From contig NC_081555.1 in assembly GCF_963082655.1 (NCBI RefSeq), positions 185,711,424 to 185,775,423 of the forward strand: a stretch of DNA of 64,000 bases, in the 5' to 3' direction. Under the pieces are notes generated by a model, which worked only from the letters and a program-made list of their open reading frames with translations, made no database searches and had not been told where the DNA came from. Origin of the DNA: Stomoxys calcitrans (taxonomy: Eukaryota; Arthropoda; Insecta; Diptera; Muscidae). Shown here piece by piece: positions 12,170 to 22,639 of the stretch (positions are counted from its first letter, which is position 1; each line of letters opens with the position of its first letter). Position numbers and translations under genes: made by a program.

Positions 12170-12174
12170 ATGGC
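12170..12174. repeat. Target-site duplication, left (ATGGC)
   Basis: ATGGC lies directly outside the left LTR and recurs directly outside the right LTR at 21451-21455. A 5-bp duplication fits BEL/Pao integration and shows the element is intact at both ends. Confidence 0.9.
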
Positions 12175-12629
12175 TGTACAATTGTGAGGTTTTCTGCAAT
12201 AGTGGACTGTATTTTAGTGTGAAACTCACAATTGTAAACCCATGCAAATAGAACAAAAAAAAATAGAAAAAGCCAGAGTTAGGTTTATGCAATTCAAAGT
12301 TTATTTTTTGGTCTCCGTAAAGAGCTTCGTTCTTACCGTAGAGTAAGCTGGTTTCTTTTTAAGTGAAGAGACAAAGTATTTCATACATAGCAAAAGGGCT
12401 AATTCAGCGCAAGGTGAATTGGAATATTATTTCAAGATGGAAACTATTGGGCAATTTGAGCGAAAGCTCTAGCCTTTGGTGAGGTTGATTGTGCCAAGGG
12501 TTTCCATTGATGCAAACTAGCTAATATTTTAACCGTTAAATTCAATTTAAAAATCCACATTCATTATAAGAGTAATTCATTATTAACTTATTATTAAACT
12601 TAACCTACTTTGTTGAACACAGTTCAACA
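12175..12629 (-). repeat. 3' LTR of the BEL element
   Basis: In element orientation the LTR starts TGTTGAACTGTGTTCAACA, itself a perfect 8-bp hairpin (12611-12629). It ends near a second perfect 12-bp inverted repeat, CTCACAATTGTA/TACAATTGTGAG (12225-12236 with 12177-12188). It supplies the 3' end of the transcript. Confidence 0.95.
12300..12305 (-). promoter_or_regulatory. Polyadenylation signal AATAAA in 3' LTR
   Basis: AATAAA on the minus strand lies within the LTR. The same site is at 21121-21126 in the 5' LTR. It would direct 3'-end formation of element RNA about 120 nt before the LTR end. Confidence 0.55.
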
Positions 12630-12657
12630 TGGCGCCACCTCTTGCCGCAGTGCAAAA
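12630..12657 (-). promoter_or_regulatory. Polypurine-tract region next to 3' LTR
   Basis: Only 28 nt separate the stop codon of the 3' frame from the LTR. In element orientation they contain GGCAAGAGGTGGCGCCA. This is the position expected for plus-strand DNA priming, but the purine run (AAGAGG, GTGG) is short and interrupted, so the call rests mainly on position. Confidence 0.45.
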
Positions 12658-13471
12658 TTAGAGAGTACAAGCTCCTGAAACCACCCAACCGAAAATGGTG
12701 CTTTGTAATACTGGCATATTCTTTGAAGTCTGTATAAGACCAGCCCGTAGAACGGAGGCCACCAAGTCGCTACCAATAATTATTTCGACATCCTTGGGAT
12801 TATAAAAGTGAGGATCGGCTAAGTCGATTATGTGGCCATATATGCTTTGGAATTTTTTATCGGATGATGTTGGTGGCATAGTAATTGATAGGTGGTTTTT
12901 AACTAAACCGCGCACCTGCAATTTGGTCGTATGGTCGTGGTATGACAGAAGATACACAATACAGAACTCTTTATCGTCGGCTATAGTTGTTGGAAGACTT
13001 AAACGATGTACAAGCGACTTTGCAATGAGTGTTTGTACTTGACCGGAGCTTATCAATAATCTTGCCTTTTGGGGTCCCTCTGTTGTAATAATTTTGGCCA
13101 AAGCGGTTGGCATAAAAACATTGGTAGGTAATTTTTTGCCTAGTCTTTCTTGGACTGGTTTTCTAGTCCCCTGTTCCTTTTTCGACATGGAGTTCTTACA
13201 TTGTGTGACCGGGTTGGACAGATTTTTACTTCGGTTTTCCTCTGACTGTTGTTGTATTTTGTCGGTATGAAGCTTAGTGTGGTGCGCTTTGTTACATACT
13301 TCACATTTATTACGAGAGCGACACCATTCCCGAGTATGTGATAGGCAAAGGCAATTAAAACAATAGCCACGGCTTTTGACAGCTTCCCATCGTGCTGCTA
13401 CTGACATTCGATTAAAATCAGGACACAATCTCAGATGATGTTGACTTGAACATACTCGACATTTGGCTTGG
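12658..13471 (-). CDS. Accessory zinc-knuckle/pseudoprotease frame in env position
   Basis: The open frame starts after a TAA at 13524-13522 and runs to TAA at 12660-12658. It resembles the Gag-C-terminus/protease part of a BEL polyprotein, about 35-40% like the element's own copy by eye. Counting from the predicted spliced start, three zinc-binding motifs follow in the same order as in Gag-Pol: C10-x2-C13 to C22, C43-x2-C46-x4-H51-x4-C56, and C62-x2-C65 with HH at 69-70. A DUF1758-like aspartic-protease domain follows with PTAL (127-130), LADPHFYNP and IIGSD. The catalytic DQG of Gag-Pol is replaced by SSG at residue 147, so proteolysis is unlikely. The frame ends at FGWVVSG, where reverse transcriptase would begin. 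The first ATG inside the frame is at 13407. An ATG supplied by splicing would give 276 residues. Nucleic-acid binding is likely; the biological role is unknown. Confidence 0.75.
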
Positions 13472-13510
13472 CTGTTGAGGAAATTAGGGTTAAGTTTGAA
13501 AAGAAAAGAG
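13472..13510 (-). other. Predicted 3' splice site for the accessory frame
   Basis: On the minus strand the sequence reads CTCTTTTCTTTTCAAACTTA then ACCCTAATTTCCTCAACAG. This is a pyrimidine-rich tract, a CTAAT match to the fly branch-point consensus, and a CAG acceptor about 14 nt later (AG at 13473-13472). The exon would begin at 13471, one base into completing a codon, just before the first zinc motif. Confidence 0.6.
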
Positions 13511-13528
13511 ACAATACGGCTTTATAAA

Positions 13529-16500
13529 TCAGGCAACTGGCAAAATACAAAGCTTGGTTAATGGTCGAGTGACGAGTCCATTTTGAGTCCGGATTTCTGC
13601 TACTCGAACCCTGGAATCAGAACCCATAAAAACTCTTTCAACCCTTCCTAGTCGCCATTCTGTTGGCGGCAAAAGATCATCTTTCACTACGACGAAATCG
13701 TCCTTCTTCAAATTAGCCTGAGCTGTTTTCCACTTATACCGCCTTTGCATATCCGAGATGTACTCGTTTTTCCATCGTTTAGCAAAATGGATCTGTAAGA
13801 TCTTTAATTTTTGCCAACGGTTGATGAGCGACAAATTGTCTGAATAACATTCCGGAACAGCAACTAATGGTGCTCCTTTTAATAAATGCCCAGGCGTCAG
13901 CGGAATGAGCTCAGAGGGATCTTCGCTTATTGGAGAAAGTGGCCGGGAGTTAAGGACACTTTCAATGCGTACCAGTAGGGTCGTAAATTCCTCAAACGTA
14001 AATTTGATATTTCCAGCAGTCTTCCTCATATGAGATTTCATACTCTTTACTCCGGCTTCCCACAACCCCCCCATGTGGGGTGCGTGGGGCGGAATAAAAT
14101 TCCAAGTGAACCCATGTAAGCCAAATTTATTCACAATATGTTCTTCGGACTTCTGAAGAAACTGGCGATACTCTCTTTGTAGCGCCCGGCTGGCCCCAAC
14201 GAAATTGGTTCCGTTGTCCGAAAATACTTTAGCAGGTAGTCCTCTCCGTCCAACAAACCTGTCAAAGGTTGCAAGGAAGGCCTCTGATGTCAGTTCCGAA
14301 CATGATTCTAAATGAATAGCGCGTGTTGAAAAACAAACGAATATGGCGGCGTATCCTTTCTGTATCTTTGAATTTCTCAATCGAGATGTTTTGACATCAA
14401 ACGGCCCAGCAAAGTCAATACCCGTATAGGTAAAAGGTAAAGAAAACGTGCAACGCTCAGGGGGTAAGGCGGCCATGATTTGATTATGAATCCTATGTTT
14501 GTAAATCGTACAAATCTTGCAATTTCTAACGCACTGTTTGACAGAATTTTTTAACCGTATAACGTAAAATTCTTGTCGAATTGCTCGAAGCATCAGGTTA
14601 TTTTCCGCATGAAGTAAAACCCTATGGGTAAATTCTATAAAGAGTTTGCAAAGTCTAGCCCTTTCCGGCATTATAATGGGATGCCTTTCATTGAAGCTTA
14701 AGTTGGAATCAGATAAACGGCCGTTAACTCTCAAAAGTCCTTCTTCGTCACGAAACGGATTTAGTGTCAGCAGCCTACTTTTTTGACTGATAGGTAAGTT
14801 ATTCTCTAGGGCCCTATATTCAGAAGGGAAATACGCAATCTGTGCCAATTTTACCAATCGGTACTTCACAAACAATAATTCAGCAGCGGTGATGTAGTCC
14901 TTCCGGTTTTCCAACAATGGTTTGCGCTGGCATCTCTGTGCAAACCGAAATACGTAACAATAGACGCGCAATGCCCTATTGTAAGAAGAGAACCTTTCCA
15001 AAATGTCCTCTTGGTCGCTCTGTATGGTAAATGCCTTAGTTTTCCTTTCGCAATTAACTTCAGCTAATGTTGGCTGTTCTGGCCACTCCGTTGGTTCTTT
15101 CAGCAACCAATCAGGTCCGTTCCACCAGAGTCGTCTGTTTCTCAACTCCACGGCCGTACATCCTCGAGACCCAATATCCGCTGGGTTGTCACCACTTGGA
15201 ACATGCATCCAACTAGCATTTCCAACATTGTCCAAGATCCTTGAAATCCTATTTGCGACATAGGTATTCCATTCGAAGGGGGGTTTTCTTAACCACGACA
15301 ACGTAATGGTCGAATCTGACCACAAAAAAATATGGCAGTCTTTAAATTTTAAATTCTCGCCAATAGACTTTATAAGCCTTGCCAACAAAACAGCACCGCA
15401 TAGTTCAAGCCTCGGTAGGCTAATTGTCTTCAAAGGCGCCACCTTGCTCTTGGCCACCAAGAGGAATGAAGAGTTTCCATTGTCCCCATTCGACGTCTTT
15501 ATGTAAACACAGGCGCAATATGCCTTCTCAGAAGCATCGCAAAAACCGTGTAGTTCAACATTCTCATTCTGAGTGCAATGTACCCATCTAGGGATTCTGA
15601 AATCGGCGATATCACAAAAATTCTGAACGAATGATGCCCATCTCTCCAACGAATGCGGCCTGACTTCCTCGTCCCAGCTGGTACCATCAATCCATAACTG
15701 TTGTAATAGCATCTTGGCAACAATAATGATTGGTGATAACCATCCAGCTGGGTCAAACAATTTCGCCACCAAAGACAGAATTGTTCGCTTTGTGATATTC
15801 CGCGGAGGCAGATCAATAGCGCAAACGCTATAGAAAAAGTCGTCAGTCATAGCGTTCCATCGTATTCCCAAAATTTTCGTCTCACTACTATCTTCAAACA
15901 TCAAAAAATCTTCGTCAAAAAGATCGTCTTTTGGAATTCCTTCTAGCAACTTCGTATTATTTGCCATAATCTTTTTGAGCGGAAATCCCGCTGACTCCAG
16001 TACATATTTCAGCTCGAAGAGCGCTGTCCTTGCTTCCTCCAAACTATGCCCACCAGACAGTATGTCATCAACATATGTCTGATCTTTAAGGATAGCTGCG
16101 GCCACAGGATAACTTTGAATGTTGTCCTCACTTAGCTGCAGCAGTGTCCGTATCGCCAAATATGGAGCGCAATTAACTCCAAATGTGACCGTCTTCAAAG
16201 CATAATCTTTAACTGTATCAGAAACAGACTCCCGGAATAAAATCCTCTGATATTGATGGTCCCTTTCATCGACAAGTATTTGCCGATACATTTTCTGGAT
16301 ATCTCCTCCAAACACAAATCTAAATAACCGCCATCGTAAAATGACGTTCATAAGATCATTTTGTAGTGCCGGACCCGTATAAAGTACATCATTCAAGGAA
16401 AAACCACTAGTAGTCTTCTTCGAAGCATTGAAGACTACTCGAATTTTTGTAGATCTACTTTCCTGTCGTATAACGGCATGATGTGGGAGGTAGAACGAAA

Positions 16501-18727
16501 AATACCGCGCACCATCGGTAATCTCACTAGAATCCGTCAAGGTCATGTGATCGAGCTGTAAATACTCGTTAAGTACGGCAGAATATTCGTGACCAAGATT
16601 GGATGAATTCCGCAAGGATTTCTCCATTCGGAAGTATTGGCCCAAGGCCGTCCTACGGGAACTACCCAAGTGAACATCCCTTGGAAATCCAGGTTTAAAT
16701 GGCAACCGAACCACATACCGTCCATCATCACGACGTATTGTCGTTTCTCGAAAATACTTCTCGCACCATAGTTCCGAATCAGATTTCTGAATTTTTTCAG
16801 GAATCTCTTCCGTCTCCCAGAACTTTCTCACCGCCTCGTCCAAAGACACATCTGAAGTCCACGTCGCAAATGAAGTCACAATTCTCTCCTCTGGAGGACC
16901 ACTCACAAACCATCCGAATTCAGAGTCTTGTGCCATGAGTCCACCCGAGATATTCCGGCGAATACCTGGTTTCAATATCTGTGGCAGAATATCACTGCCA
17001 ATCAGTAGGTCTATTTGGGCCGGCTTATAAAAATAAGGATCCGCTAACTCCAAAGATTCCAGATCACTCCAATCAGTGATCCTAGTATGTTCGGTTGGCA
17101 TAAAATGATTCAGACTCCTAATCACAACAGCCGTGGCCGGTAATGAGAAGTCGGATCTACGAGACCTGAGATTTATCCGACATACTCGTGAAGAGTTCTC
17201 AAGGGGTGTACCGCCAAGGCCGGATATCCTTGTAATTGATCTCATCGTAGGGATTGAAAATCTCTCAACGACCCCACTCGCCAAGAATGTCTCCTGAGAG
17301 CCTTGGTCAATAAAAGCACGTACCGTAAACCGGTGGCCCAAGTGGTCGATATCCACTAATGCAGTAGGAAGTACAGTACGATGCCCCGACTGAGACAAAT
17401 TAACCTGCACGTCATTATCGAGACCCGAATGAGACATTATCTCGGCCGGAGGTCCGTCCTGATTAGAATCAAGATGAAATGACTGGGATTGAACCTGAGA
17501 ACTCATAGAACGGGTTTGATACCGTCGAGAATTTTGAGTCGATTCAGCATGCAAAAAGGTGTGGTGTGTCGCCTGACAAACCTGACATCGGCTACTACTA
17601 CGACAGCTGTTCACACTGTGTCCATGTGTCAAGCAATTAAAACACACCTGGTTCTGCTCAGCATATTTCCTCCGCTCGGAAACTGTCATAGCCTGGAATT
17701 GAGGACACTTTCTGAGTCTATGCTCCTCACCACAGATTCTACATTGGCGATATGTACCGTCAGAACTGACATGATGATTTTGGGACCGTTGCACCCCCGC
17801 GTTCGAGTTCGACCCAGGTCTGCGAATATCGGATATAGACTCCAATAAGTCCAGTCTCTTCGATATAAATTCATTCAATCGGTTCCATGAAGGCATCTCC
17901 TTATGGTCATCAATGGAATTTTCCCATGCCGTCAGTGTCTCCTCCGGCAGCTTCGAAGACACCCAATATACCAAAATAGGATCCCATGCCAAAACAGAAA
18001 TGTTATATGTCCTCAAAATCGAAATCGAGTTATTCATAGTGTATTGCAAATTCCGTAAGGATTTGCTTTTCTCAGAAACTACATTCTCCAGGGCAAAAAT
18101 CTTCCTCAATTGGTTATTAATGAGAATTCGTCTATTCTCATATCTCTGTACCAACGCATTCCATGCCAATCTATAATTGTCGTCCGAAAGGGCGAATTGT
18201 TTCACTATTTGGCCGGCCTCTCCGCGTGTCTTAGCTCTAAGGTGAAACAATTTCTGAGCGGCAGATAGCTTTGGGTGCTTATCGTAAATAGCCGAGAACA
18301 TATCGCGAAAACTTGGCCATTTTTCATATCCCCCAGAAAAGATCTCCGTATCACACGGTGGAAGCTTCAACGAAAATGATGTGTCAAGTGGAGATGCCCC
18401 AGCAGTCTCCGAACCGATAGGCACCTTGGTCGCCTTTTGTCTTTCAATCTGAAGCAAATCCAATATCTGTGCCTTACATCCCTTGTAGGTTTTACATGAT
18501 ACAGAAAATTTTGAATGAGTCGATTGCCTCATCTCTTTTGTATACGCCGGGTCATCTGACGTCATCTCAGACTCATATATCTGCACCAATTGACGCCATC
18601 GACGTTCTAAATCATCCAACTCTACTTCCAAACTAGAGGTCGTATGATCTTGAATTGGTATGTCAGCGAATGCCGCGCAAAATGTGACCACTTGGTCCGA
18701 AAAGAAAACGAATCTTTGTGAATTCAT
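13529..18727 (-). CDS. BEL/Pao Gag-Pol polyprotein
   Basis: This intact 1732-residue polyprotein carries all enzymes for retrotransposition. Domains in order: DUF1759-type Gag (~115-275); three zinc motifs (C329-x2-C332...C341; C362-x2-C365-x4-H370-x4-C375; C381-x2-C384 with HH); DUF1758 aspartic protease with Asp474 in IDQGSQ; reverse transcriptase (~730-1000) with Asp809 and YVDD at 885-888; RNase H-like domain with Asp1064, Glu1108 and Asp1138; integrase zinc finger (H1368, H1373, C1403, C1406); integrase core Asp1438, Asp1504, Glu1557; and a C-terminal DUF5641-type domain. The ATG is fixed by an in-frame TAA two codons upstream. Gag and Pol share one frame, as is usual for BEL/Pao. The stop is TGA at 13531-13529. 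I see no damaged catalytic residue. Confidence 0.95.
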   Translation of the reverse strand: MNSQRFVFFSDQVVTFCAAFADIPIQDHTTSSLEVELDDLERRWRQLVQIYESEMTSDDPAYTKEMRQSTHSKFSVSCKTYKGCKAQILDLLQIERQKATKVPIGSETAGASPLDTSFSLKLPPCDTEIFSGGYEKWPSFRDMFSAIYDKHPKLSAAQKLFHLRAKTRGEAGQIVKQFALSDDNYRLAWNALVQRYENRRILINNQLRKIFALENVVSEKSKSLRNLQYTMNNSISILRTYNISVLAWDPILVYWVSSKLPEETLTAWENSIDDHKEMPSWNRLNEFISKRLDLLESISDIRRPGSNSNAGVQRSQNHHVSSDGTYRQCRICGEEHRLRKCPQFQAMTVSERRKYAEQNQVCFNCLTHGHSVNSCRSSSRCQVCQATHHTFLHAESTQNSRRYQTRSMSSQVQSQSFHLDSNQDGPPAEIMSHSGLDNDVQVNLSQSGHRTVLPTALVDIDHLGHRFTVRAFIDQGSQETFLASGVVERFSIPTMRSITRISGLGGTPLENSSRVCRINLRSRRSDFSLPATAVVIRSLNHFMPTEHTRITDWSDLESLELADPYFYKPAQIDLLIGSDILPQILKPGIRRNISGGLMAQDSEFGWFVSGPPEERIVTSFATWTSDVSLDEAVRKFWETEEIPEKIQKSDSELWCEKYFRETTIRRDDGRYVVRLPFKPGFPRDVHLGSSRRTALGQYFRMEKSLRNSSNLGHEYSAVLNEYLQLDHMTLTDSSEITDGARYFSFYLPHHAVIRQESRSTKIRVVFNASKKTTSGFSLNDVLYTGPALQNDLMNVILRWRLFRFVFGGDIQKMYRQILVDERDHQYQRILFRESVSDTVKDYALKTVTFGVNCAPYLAIRTLLQLSEDNIQSYPVAAAILKDQTYVDDILSGGHSLEEARTALFELKYVLESAGFPLKKIMANNTKLLEGIPKDDLFDEDFLMFEDSSETKILGIRWNAMTDDFFYSVCAIDLPPRNITKRTILSLVAKLFDPAGWLSPIIIVAKMLLQQLWIDGTSWDEEVRPHSLERWASFVQNFCDIADFRIPRWVHCTQNENVELHGFCDASEKAYCACVYIKTSNGDNGNSSFLLVAKSKVAPLKTISLPRLELCGAVLLARLIKSIGENLKFKDCHIFLWSDSTITLSWLRKPPFEWNTYVANRISRILDNVGNASWMHVPSGDNPADIGSRGCTAVELRNRRLWWNGPDWLLKEPTEWPEQPTLAEVNCERKTKAFTIQSDQEDILERFSSYNRALRVYCYVFRFAQRCQRKPLLENRKDYITAAELLFVKYRLVKLAQIAYFPSEYRALENNLPISQKSRLLTLNPFRDEEGLLRVNGRLSDSNLSFNERHPIIMPERARLCKLFIEFTHRVLLHAENNLMLRAIRQEFYVIRLKNSVKQCVRNCKICTIYKHRIHNQIMAALPPERCTFSLPFTYTGIDFAGPFDVKTSRLRNSKIQKGYAAIFVCFSTRAIHLESCSELTSEAFLATFDRFVGRRGLPAKVFSDNGTNFVGASRALQREYRQFLQKSEEHIVNKFGLHGFTWNFIPPHAPHMGGLWEAGVKSMKSHMRKTAGNIKFTFEEFTTLLVRIESVLNSRPLSPISEDPSELIPLTPGHLLKGAPLVAVPECYSDNLSLINRWQKLKILQIHFAKRWKNEYISDMQRRYKWKTAQANLKKDDFVVVKDDLLPPTEWRLGRVERVFMGSDSRVRVAEIRTQNGLVTRPLTKLCILPVA

Positions 18728-20975
18728 CTCTTAAGTATCTTGTCTCCCTTTACCCACAATAACAGAAATATCAACCGTATAGTTGATCAAATTATCAAAT
18801 AAGGGATTTTATCTAAAAATACTGCGTAAACAGTATTTGTGTCAGGCCAGTATCCCTCTTATTATCCAATACAATATCCACCTTAAATCAGCTATATCCG
18901 TTTCAAAATTATGTCGCCTAATACAATCAAAGCCGACTGGGTATAAAAGTATCTAAGCGTAGTGCTATCCTAGAAAAATTCTAGCCCGAGTCAGGAAAGG
19001 GGTATTCAATGCAGTTTGAACTGGCGAAATAAAGAAATGAGCTAAAAAATCATTTCTCTTAATATAAGGTCATAAAATCAAACAAAATTATAAAAAAAAA
19101 TTTCCACCAAATATCCGACAAGGCACTGAAATGGTTTCTATATCAAGAAAAATAAATCGTTTTACCTTTTACTTTCGCAGCAGGTAAAATCAGAGTATCT
19201 ATTCCTCAAAACCTAATTCCAAACAACTTCTGAAAGAAAGATACCAAACAATTTCTCTTCCTTTAAAAAGCTCTTACTCGGCTTTCTCAGCGAATAAATC
19301 TAATATAACCGTCAAGTTTTGATCACAGCAGGTGTAAAATTAGCTTCCAATCTACGTTCCTGAAAGCAGTTTCTTCTCGACAGACTAATAGGCGTACGAA
19401 TTCGCATAGAAATGCATTTCTATCATTTGGCCTCAAACCAAATATAGGTATTTAATTTAAACCTAGAATAGGTTTATTAGTAAAATAGAACAATCTATTT
19501 AAGCATTCCACTGTTCGCATATCTAACATTGAACATAGCTGTCGCTGTTTCTTCTACCGGGTAGCACGCTCCGAATGTGTTTTCAAATCCAATCTTCTAT
19601 GGTAATGCCACATAAGAAACCAATATTTCACGTATAATTCAATGCACTCATCTCGAGACACTAGGTATTTAAGAAATTCATCAGGCCTTCCTTCTAAGTC
19701 AAGAAAATCTCTTCCACTTTCGTCTCTCAAAGGTCAAGGAAACATCAATCCTCTTCCTCTATTTAATACCAATCTTCTAGATATACTCTGGTTCATAAAT
19801 TCGCATAAGATGGAAAACCAACATATAACTTTGATAAAATTACGTATAAAATAACTTGTTCATTTATAATTCCAGATCCAAATATTTATTTACAGTTAAA
19901 ATTCATAATTCTTGCAAAATATTTAGTACTTCAAAGTTCTGACCCACCTTATGGTACGGAGCCAAATCTCTTTCGCTGGCTTGGTATACCTAATTTTCGT
20001 GGACAGAAAATTGTTGACACTTCCTCCTCATGAATTCGATGGGCAAAGCAAGCTGCCAAACTGTATGCATCAATCCTCTCGCTCTCCTATGTATATGCAC
20101 TTGTTCATTCAATCGCCACTAGTTACACTCATTAGTGTAGTCTTCACTATCATTCACTTTCAAATTAATTCTCCCTCTCTAAGCTGTTGCGACATATAGT
20201 CTTAAAATTTTGTCTCATTCCACTTAATTAATAAATTAAAACTCCACAAATCAATTTTGGCATACTTGTCATTCACACGTGAAACGATGGGTGCAGTGGA
20301 GACCATAACCGTCAAACCAAGCTGTCAACTGACATTTACTTCATAAACGCCCCCAAAGGTCTTCGCTCAACTGCGAAAGAATAGAAGGAGGAAGTAATAG
20401 ATAAAGCGCAAAAACAAAATAACTATGCATAGATGGAATAACAATTTAAACTCAGTCACAACAAAAAACCGGTTACGTTATCTGAACCAGAGTAACAGTG
20501 TCGATGAAAATAAGAGACGACAGTAAGATCTCTTGCCAACAGTGACTCCTACATCAAGCAATCAGTCAACCTCTTAAAGAGCAAACCAGACGGACATGCA
20601 CTAATTACCAAGAGAAAATGTAAGAGCTTCCGCACGAGGGCATTTAAAAAAAAATGTTGCTAAACATTCAGATATGATGCGCCAAATTCTAAATTACGCT
20701 GATTACGCTCTTTAGGTTCGTATCTCTTTCCTTAGCAAGGCTATGATGTAACATTCGTAGAAATGCACATGGATATGTAATCCAGATTTTTTTTTAATTT
20801 TCTCGTTTCGTAAAAAACAATTAAATGAGCGTTCAAGGGGTTACCATAACACTTATATTTTGCCGAGTTTGCCAAACCGTACTATTCTTTTTCATCCAAA
20901 CTTAACGTACCTGTGTTTTTGGCTCATCTCCAAATATAAGTAACTTCTATTTATTAGCTGTCAATTTCCTCGTAA
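18728..20975 (-). other. Long 5' leader of the BEL element
   Basis: About 2.25 kb of AT-rich sequence separates the primer-binding site from the Gag-Pol ATG, with no coding content recognised on the minus strand. It should contain packaging signals. A possible acceptor, CTGTTTACGCAG (AG at 18823-18822), lies 95 nt before the Gag-Pol ATG with no ATG in between. Splicing from the donor at 20911/20910 to it would remove most upstream ATGs. That acceptor is weaker than the one at 13472. Confidence 0.6.
20904..20927 (-). other. Predicted mini-exon start codon and 5' splice site
   Basis: An ATG at 20927-20925 opens a 17-nt coding stretch that ends in CACAG, followed by GTACGT, a near-ideal fly 5' splice site (exon ends at 20911). 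In the unspliced RNA the same ATG gives only an 11-codon upstream frame ending in TGA. Joined to the acceptor at 13472/13471 the phase is preserved and the accessory frame stays open to its stop. It lies 66 nt inside the element from the 5' LTR. Confidence 0.6.
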
Positions 20976-20993
20976 AAGGCTCGAAAAGGACCA
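20976..20993 (-). promoter_or_regulatory. Primer-binding site
   Basis: Directly after the 5' LTR, in element orientation, the sequence is TGGTCCTTTTCGAGCC. It begins with the TGG complementary to a tRNA CCA end. From memory of fly tRNAs, it best resembles the 3' end of tRNA-Tyr (...GGCTCGAAGGACCA), with two extra T residues in the element. The position is secure; the tRNA identity is tentative. Confidence 0.6.
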
Positions 20994-21450
20994 TGTACAA
21001 TTGTGAGGTTTTCTGCAATAGTGGACTGTATTTTAGTGTGAAACTCACAATTGTAAACCCATGCAAATAGAACAAAAAAAAAAATAGAAAAAGCCAGAGT
21101 TAGGTTTATGCAATTCAAAGTTTATTTTTTGGTCTCCGTAAAGAGCTTCGTTCTTACCGTAGAGTAAGCTGGTTTCTTTTTAAGTGAAGAGACAAAGTAT
21201 TTCATACATAGCAAAAGGGCTAATTCAGCGCAAGGTGAATTGGAATATTATTTCAAGATGGAAACTATTGGGCAATTTGAGCGAAAGCTCTAGCCTTTGG
21301 TGAGGTTGATTGTGCCAAGGGTTTCCATTGATGCAAACTAGCTAATATTTTAACCGTTAAATTCAATTTAAAAATCCACATTCATTATAAGAGTAATTCA
21401 TTATTAACTTATTATTAAACTTAACCTACTTTGTTGAACACAGTTCAACA
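20994..21450 (-). repeat. 5' LTR of the BEL element
   Basis: At 457 bp it is identical to the 3' LTR apart from two additional A residues in the run near 21073. It holds the transcription start of the element. No convincing TATA box was seen. The terminal hairpins seen in the 3' LTR are also present here (20996-21007 pairing with 21044-21055; 21432-21450). Confidence 0.95.
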
Positions 21451-21455
21451 ATGGC
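21451..21455. repeat. Target-site duplication, right (ATGGC)
   Basis: Matches 12170-12174 exactly. Confidence 0.9.
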
Positions 21456-22214
21456 TTTGTATTATGACCCACTGTATTCGTTATGCTATAAATAAAACAA
21501 AAATTATTGTTGTTGTTTTCGCACATTTAAATACCTACTTTGTGATGGATATTTCTTAATCGCGTAAATGTTACCAAATAATGTGTCTTAGAAATTTTTG
21601 TTGTGTTTCCTTGTATCGGACAGCCATTTGTGTGTTGCTCTAATGATTTTTTTCATTGGACACATCACCATTTTTGTACCGACACCTAAAATTTAAACTT
21701 TCCGAGTATACCATCCGCACTCGTCCGAGCTGCTCAATATACTGAGTGAGTGCTGTTTGCTCAGTCAAAACATAAATTGAAAAGATGTTGTATGTGAGAA
21801 TGACAACAAGACGACAACAATTGCAATTAATATTAGTTTTTTGTGTACGTACAGTCATTTTTGCCAACCACTGGTGTATATGCTTAAATACTCACCCTTT
21901 CTCTTAAATAGGAGAGACACAAGCGAATAATTATTGGTCCGGTACACGAATAATCGTTTGCGACTATCGAAACTCTTTTGCAATTAAAGAGTTTTTTGTT
22001 CTACAACAAAAGGAAGGTCTTTTACTGTAGACGGAGGGTTTACAATAAACAAAGTCAGTTACGTTCAATAATACTACCTTTATAGCTAACGTCTGATATG
22101 TTGAAGTGCAAGGTTACACTATTAAAATAAAAGGAAAACTTCGTCACAAAAGAATTTTTTTTTGTCGTAAAAATTTCCCTTACTAATCTATTTCCCTAAT
22201 AATAATCTAGTCAT
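21456..22214. other. No recognised gene
   Basis: AT-rich DNA. At 22010-22200 there are TCACAAAAGAATT- and GTCGTAAAAA-type words like those at 2930-3240 and 11750-11880, suggesting a decayed shared repeat. Confidence 0.35.
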
Positions 22215-22400
22215 ACTGTGCCGAAATAATGATCTGCGACCCCACAAAGTATATATATTCCTACTCGTCTTGACATTCTAAACCGACCTAGACACGTTCG
22301 TCCGTCCGTCTGTGGAAATCACTATAGCGGTCGAACGCGTAAGACAAATCGCTTGAAATATTTACAGATACTTCTTAATTGTTGTCCAGTACTCACACAG
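22215..22400 (+). repeat. HINE-like 5'-end fragment
   Basis: CAAAGTATATATATTC, TCTTGACATTCTAAACCGAC, CGTTCGTCCGTCCGTCTGTG and GACAAATCGCTTGAAATATT match, in opposite orientation, the 5' block of the full-length copies (TATATATACTTTATGGGGTC, GACGGACGGACATGG). Confidence 0.55.
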
Positions 22401-22639
22401 AGCGGTAAAATTTTAAGAGTTTGGTAAATGAGAACTGTAAACTTTTATTAAAATGGGAACTAGTTTGTCGCTTGGACTTGGGAATTTGATATGAAGTTTA
22501 GATTTTGCTTGCTTAGAGTTATGCTTGCTTATACAAATGGTTTCAACTTAAGTAATTTTTAAACGCTCCAGCATGAAACGGGTTACCCGAATACTGGTTC
22601 ATCCATACACTCAACGATCTTTAATAGCAGAGATAAGCA

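Larger units (their letters stand above)
12175..21450 (-). mobile_element. Complete BEL/Pao LTR retrotransposon
   Basis: The 9276-bp element reads leftward. It has 455/457-bp LTRs beginning TG and ending CA, a primer-binding site, a 2.27-kb leader, an intact 1732-codon Gag-Pol frame, a second intact frame in env position, and a 5-bp target duplication. The LTRs are identical except for the length of one A-run (9 versus 11). Since both LTRs are copied from one template at insertion, the insertion is very recent and the copy may still be active. The integrase core, aspartic protease of DUF1758 type and DUF1759-type Gag place it in BEL/Pao rather than Gypsy or Copia. Confidence 0.95.

Noticed and set aside
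13405..13428. Starting the accessory frame at the TTG at 13428 or the first internal ATG at 13407
   Set aside because: TTG is not a normal start in animals. The ATG at 13407 would cut off the first zinc motif, which is clearly conserved upstream. A spliced start fits better, though initiation at 13407 remains possible.
13520..13540. Expression of the accessory frame by ribosomal frameshifting or stop readthrough from Pol
   Set aside because: The accessory frame is +1 relative to Pol and has a TAA at 13524-13522, after the Pol TGA at 13531-13529. Neither a frameshift nor readthrough alone can enter it.
17489..17848. Plus-strand frames inside the BEL Gag-Pol region (also 15003-15506 and 16699-16938)
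   Set aside because: They lie opposite the strongly supported Gag-Pol frame and have no recognisable content.
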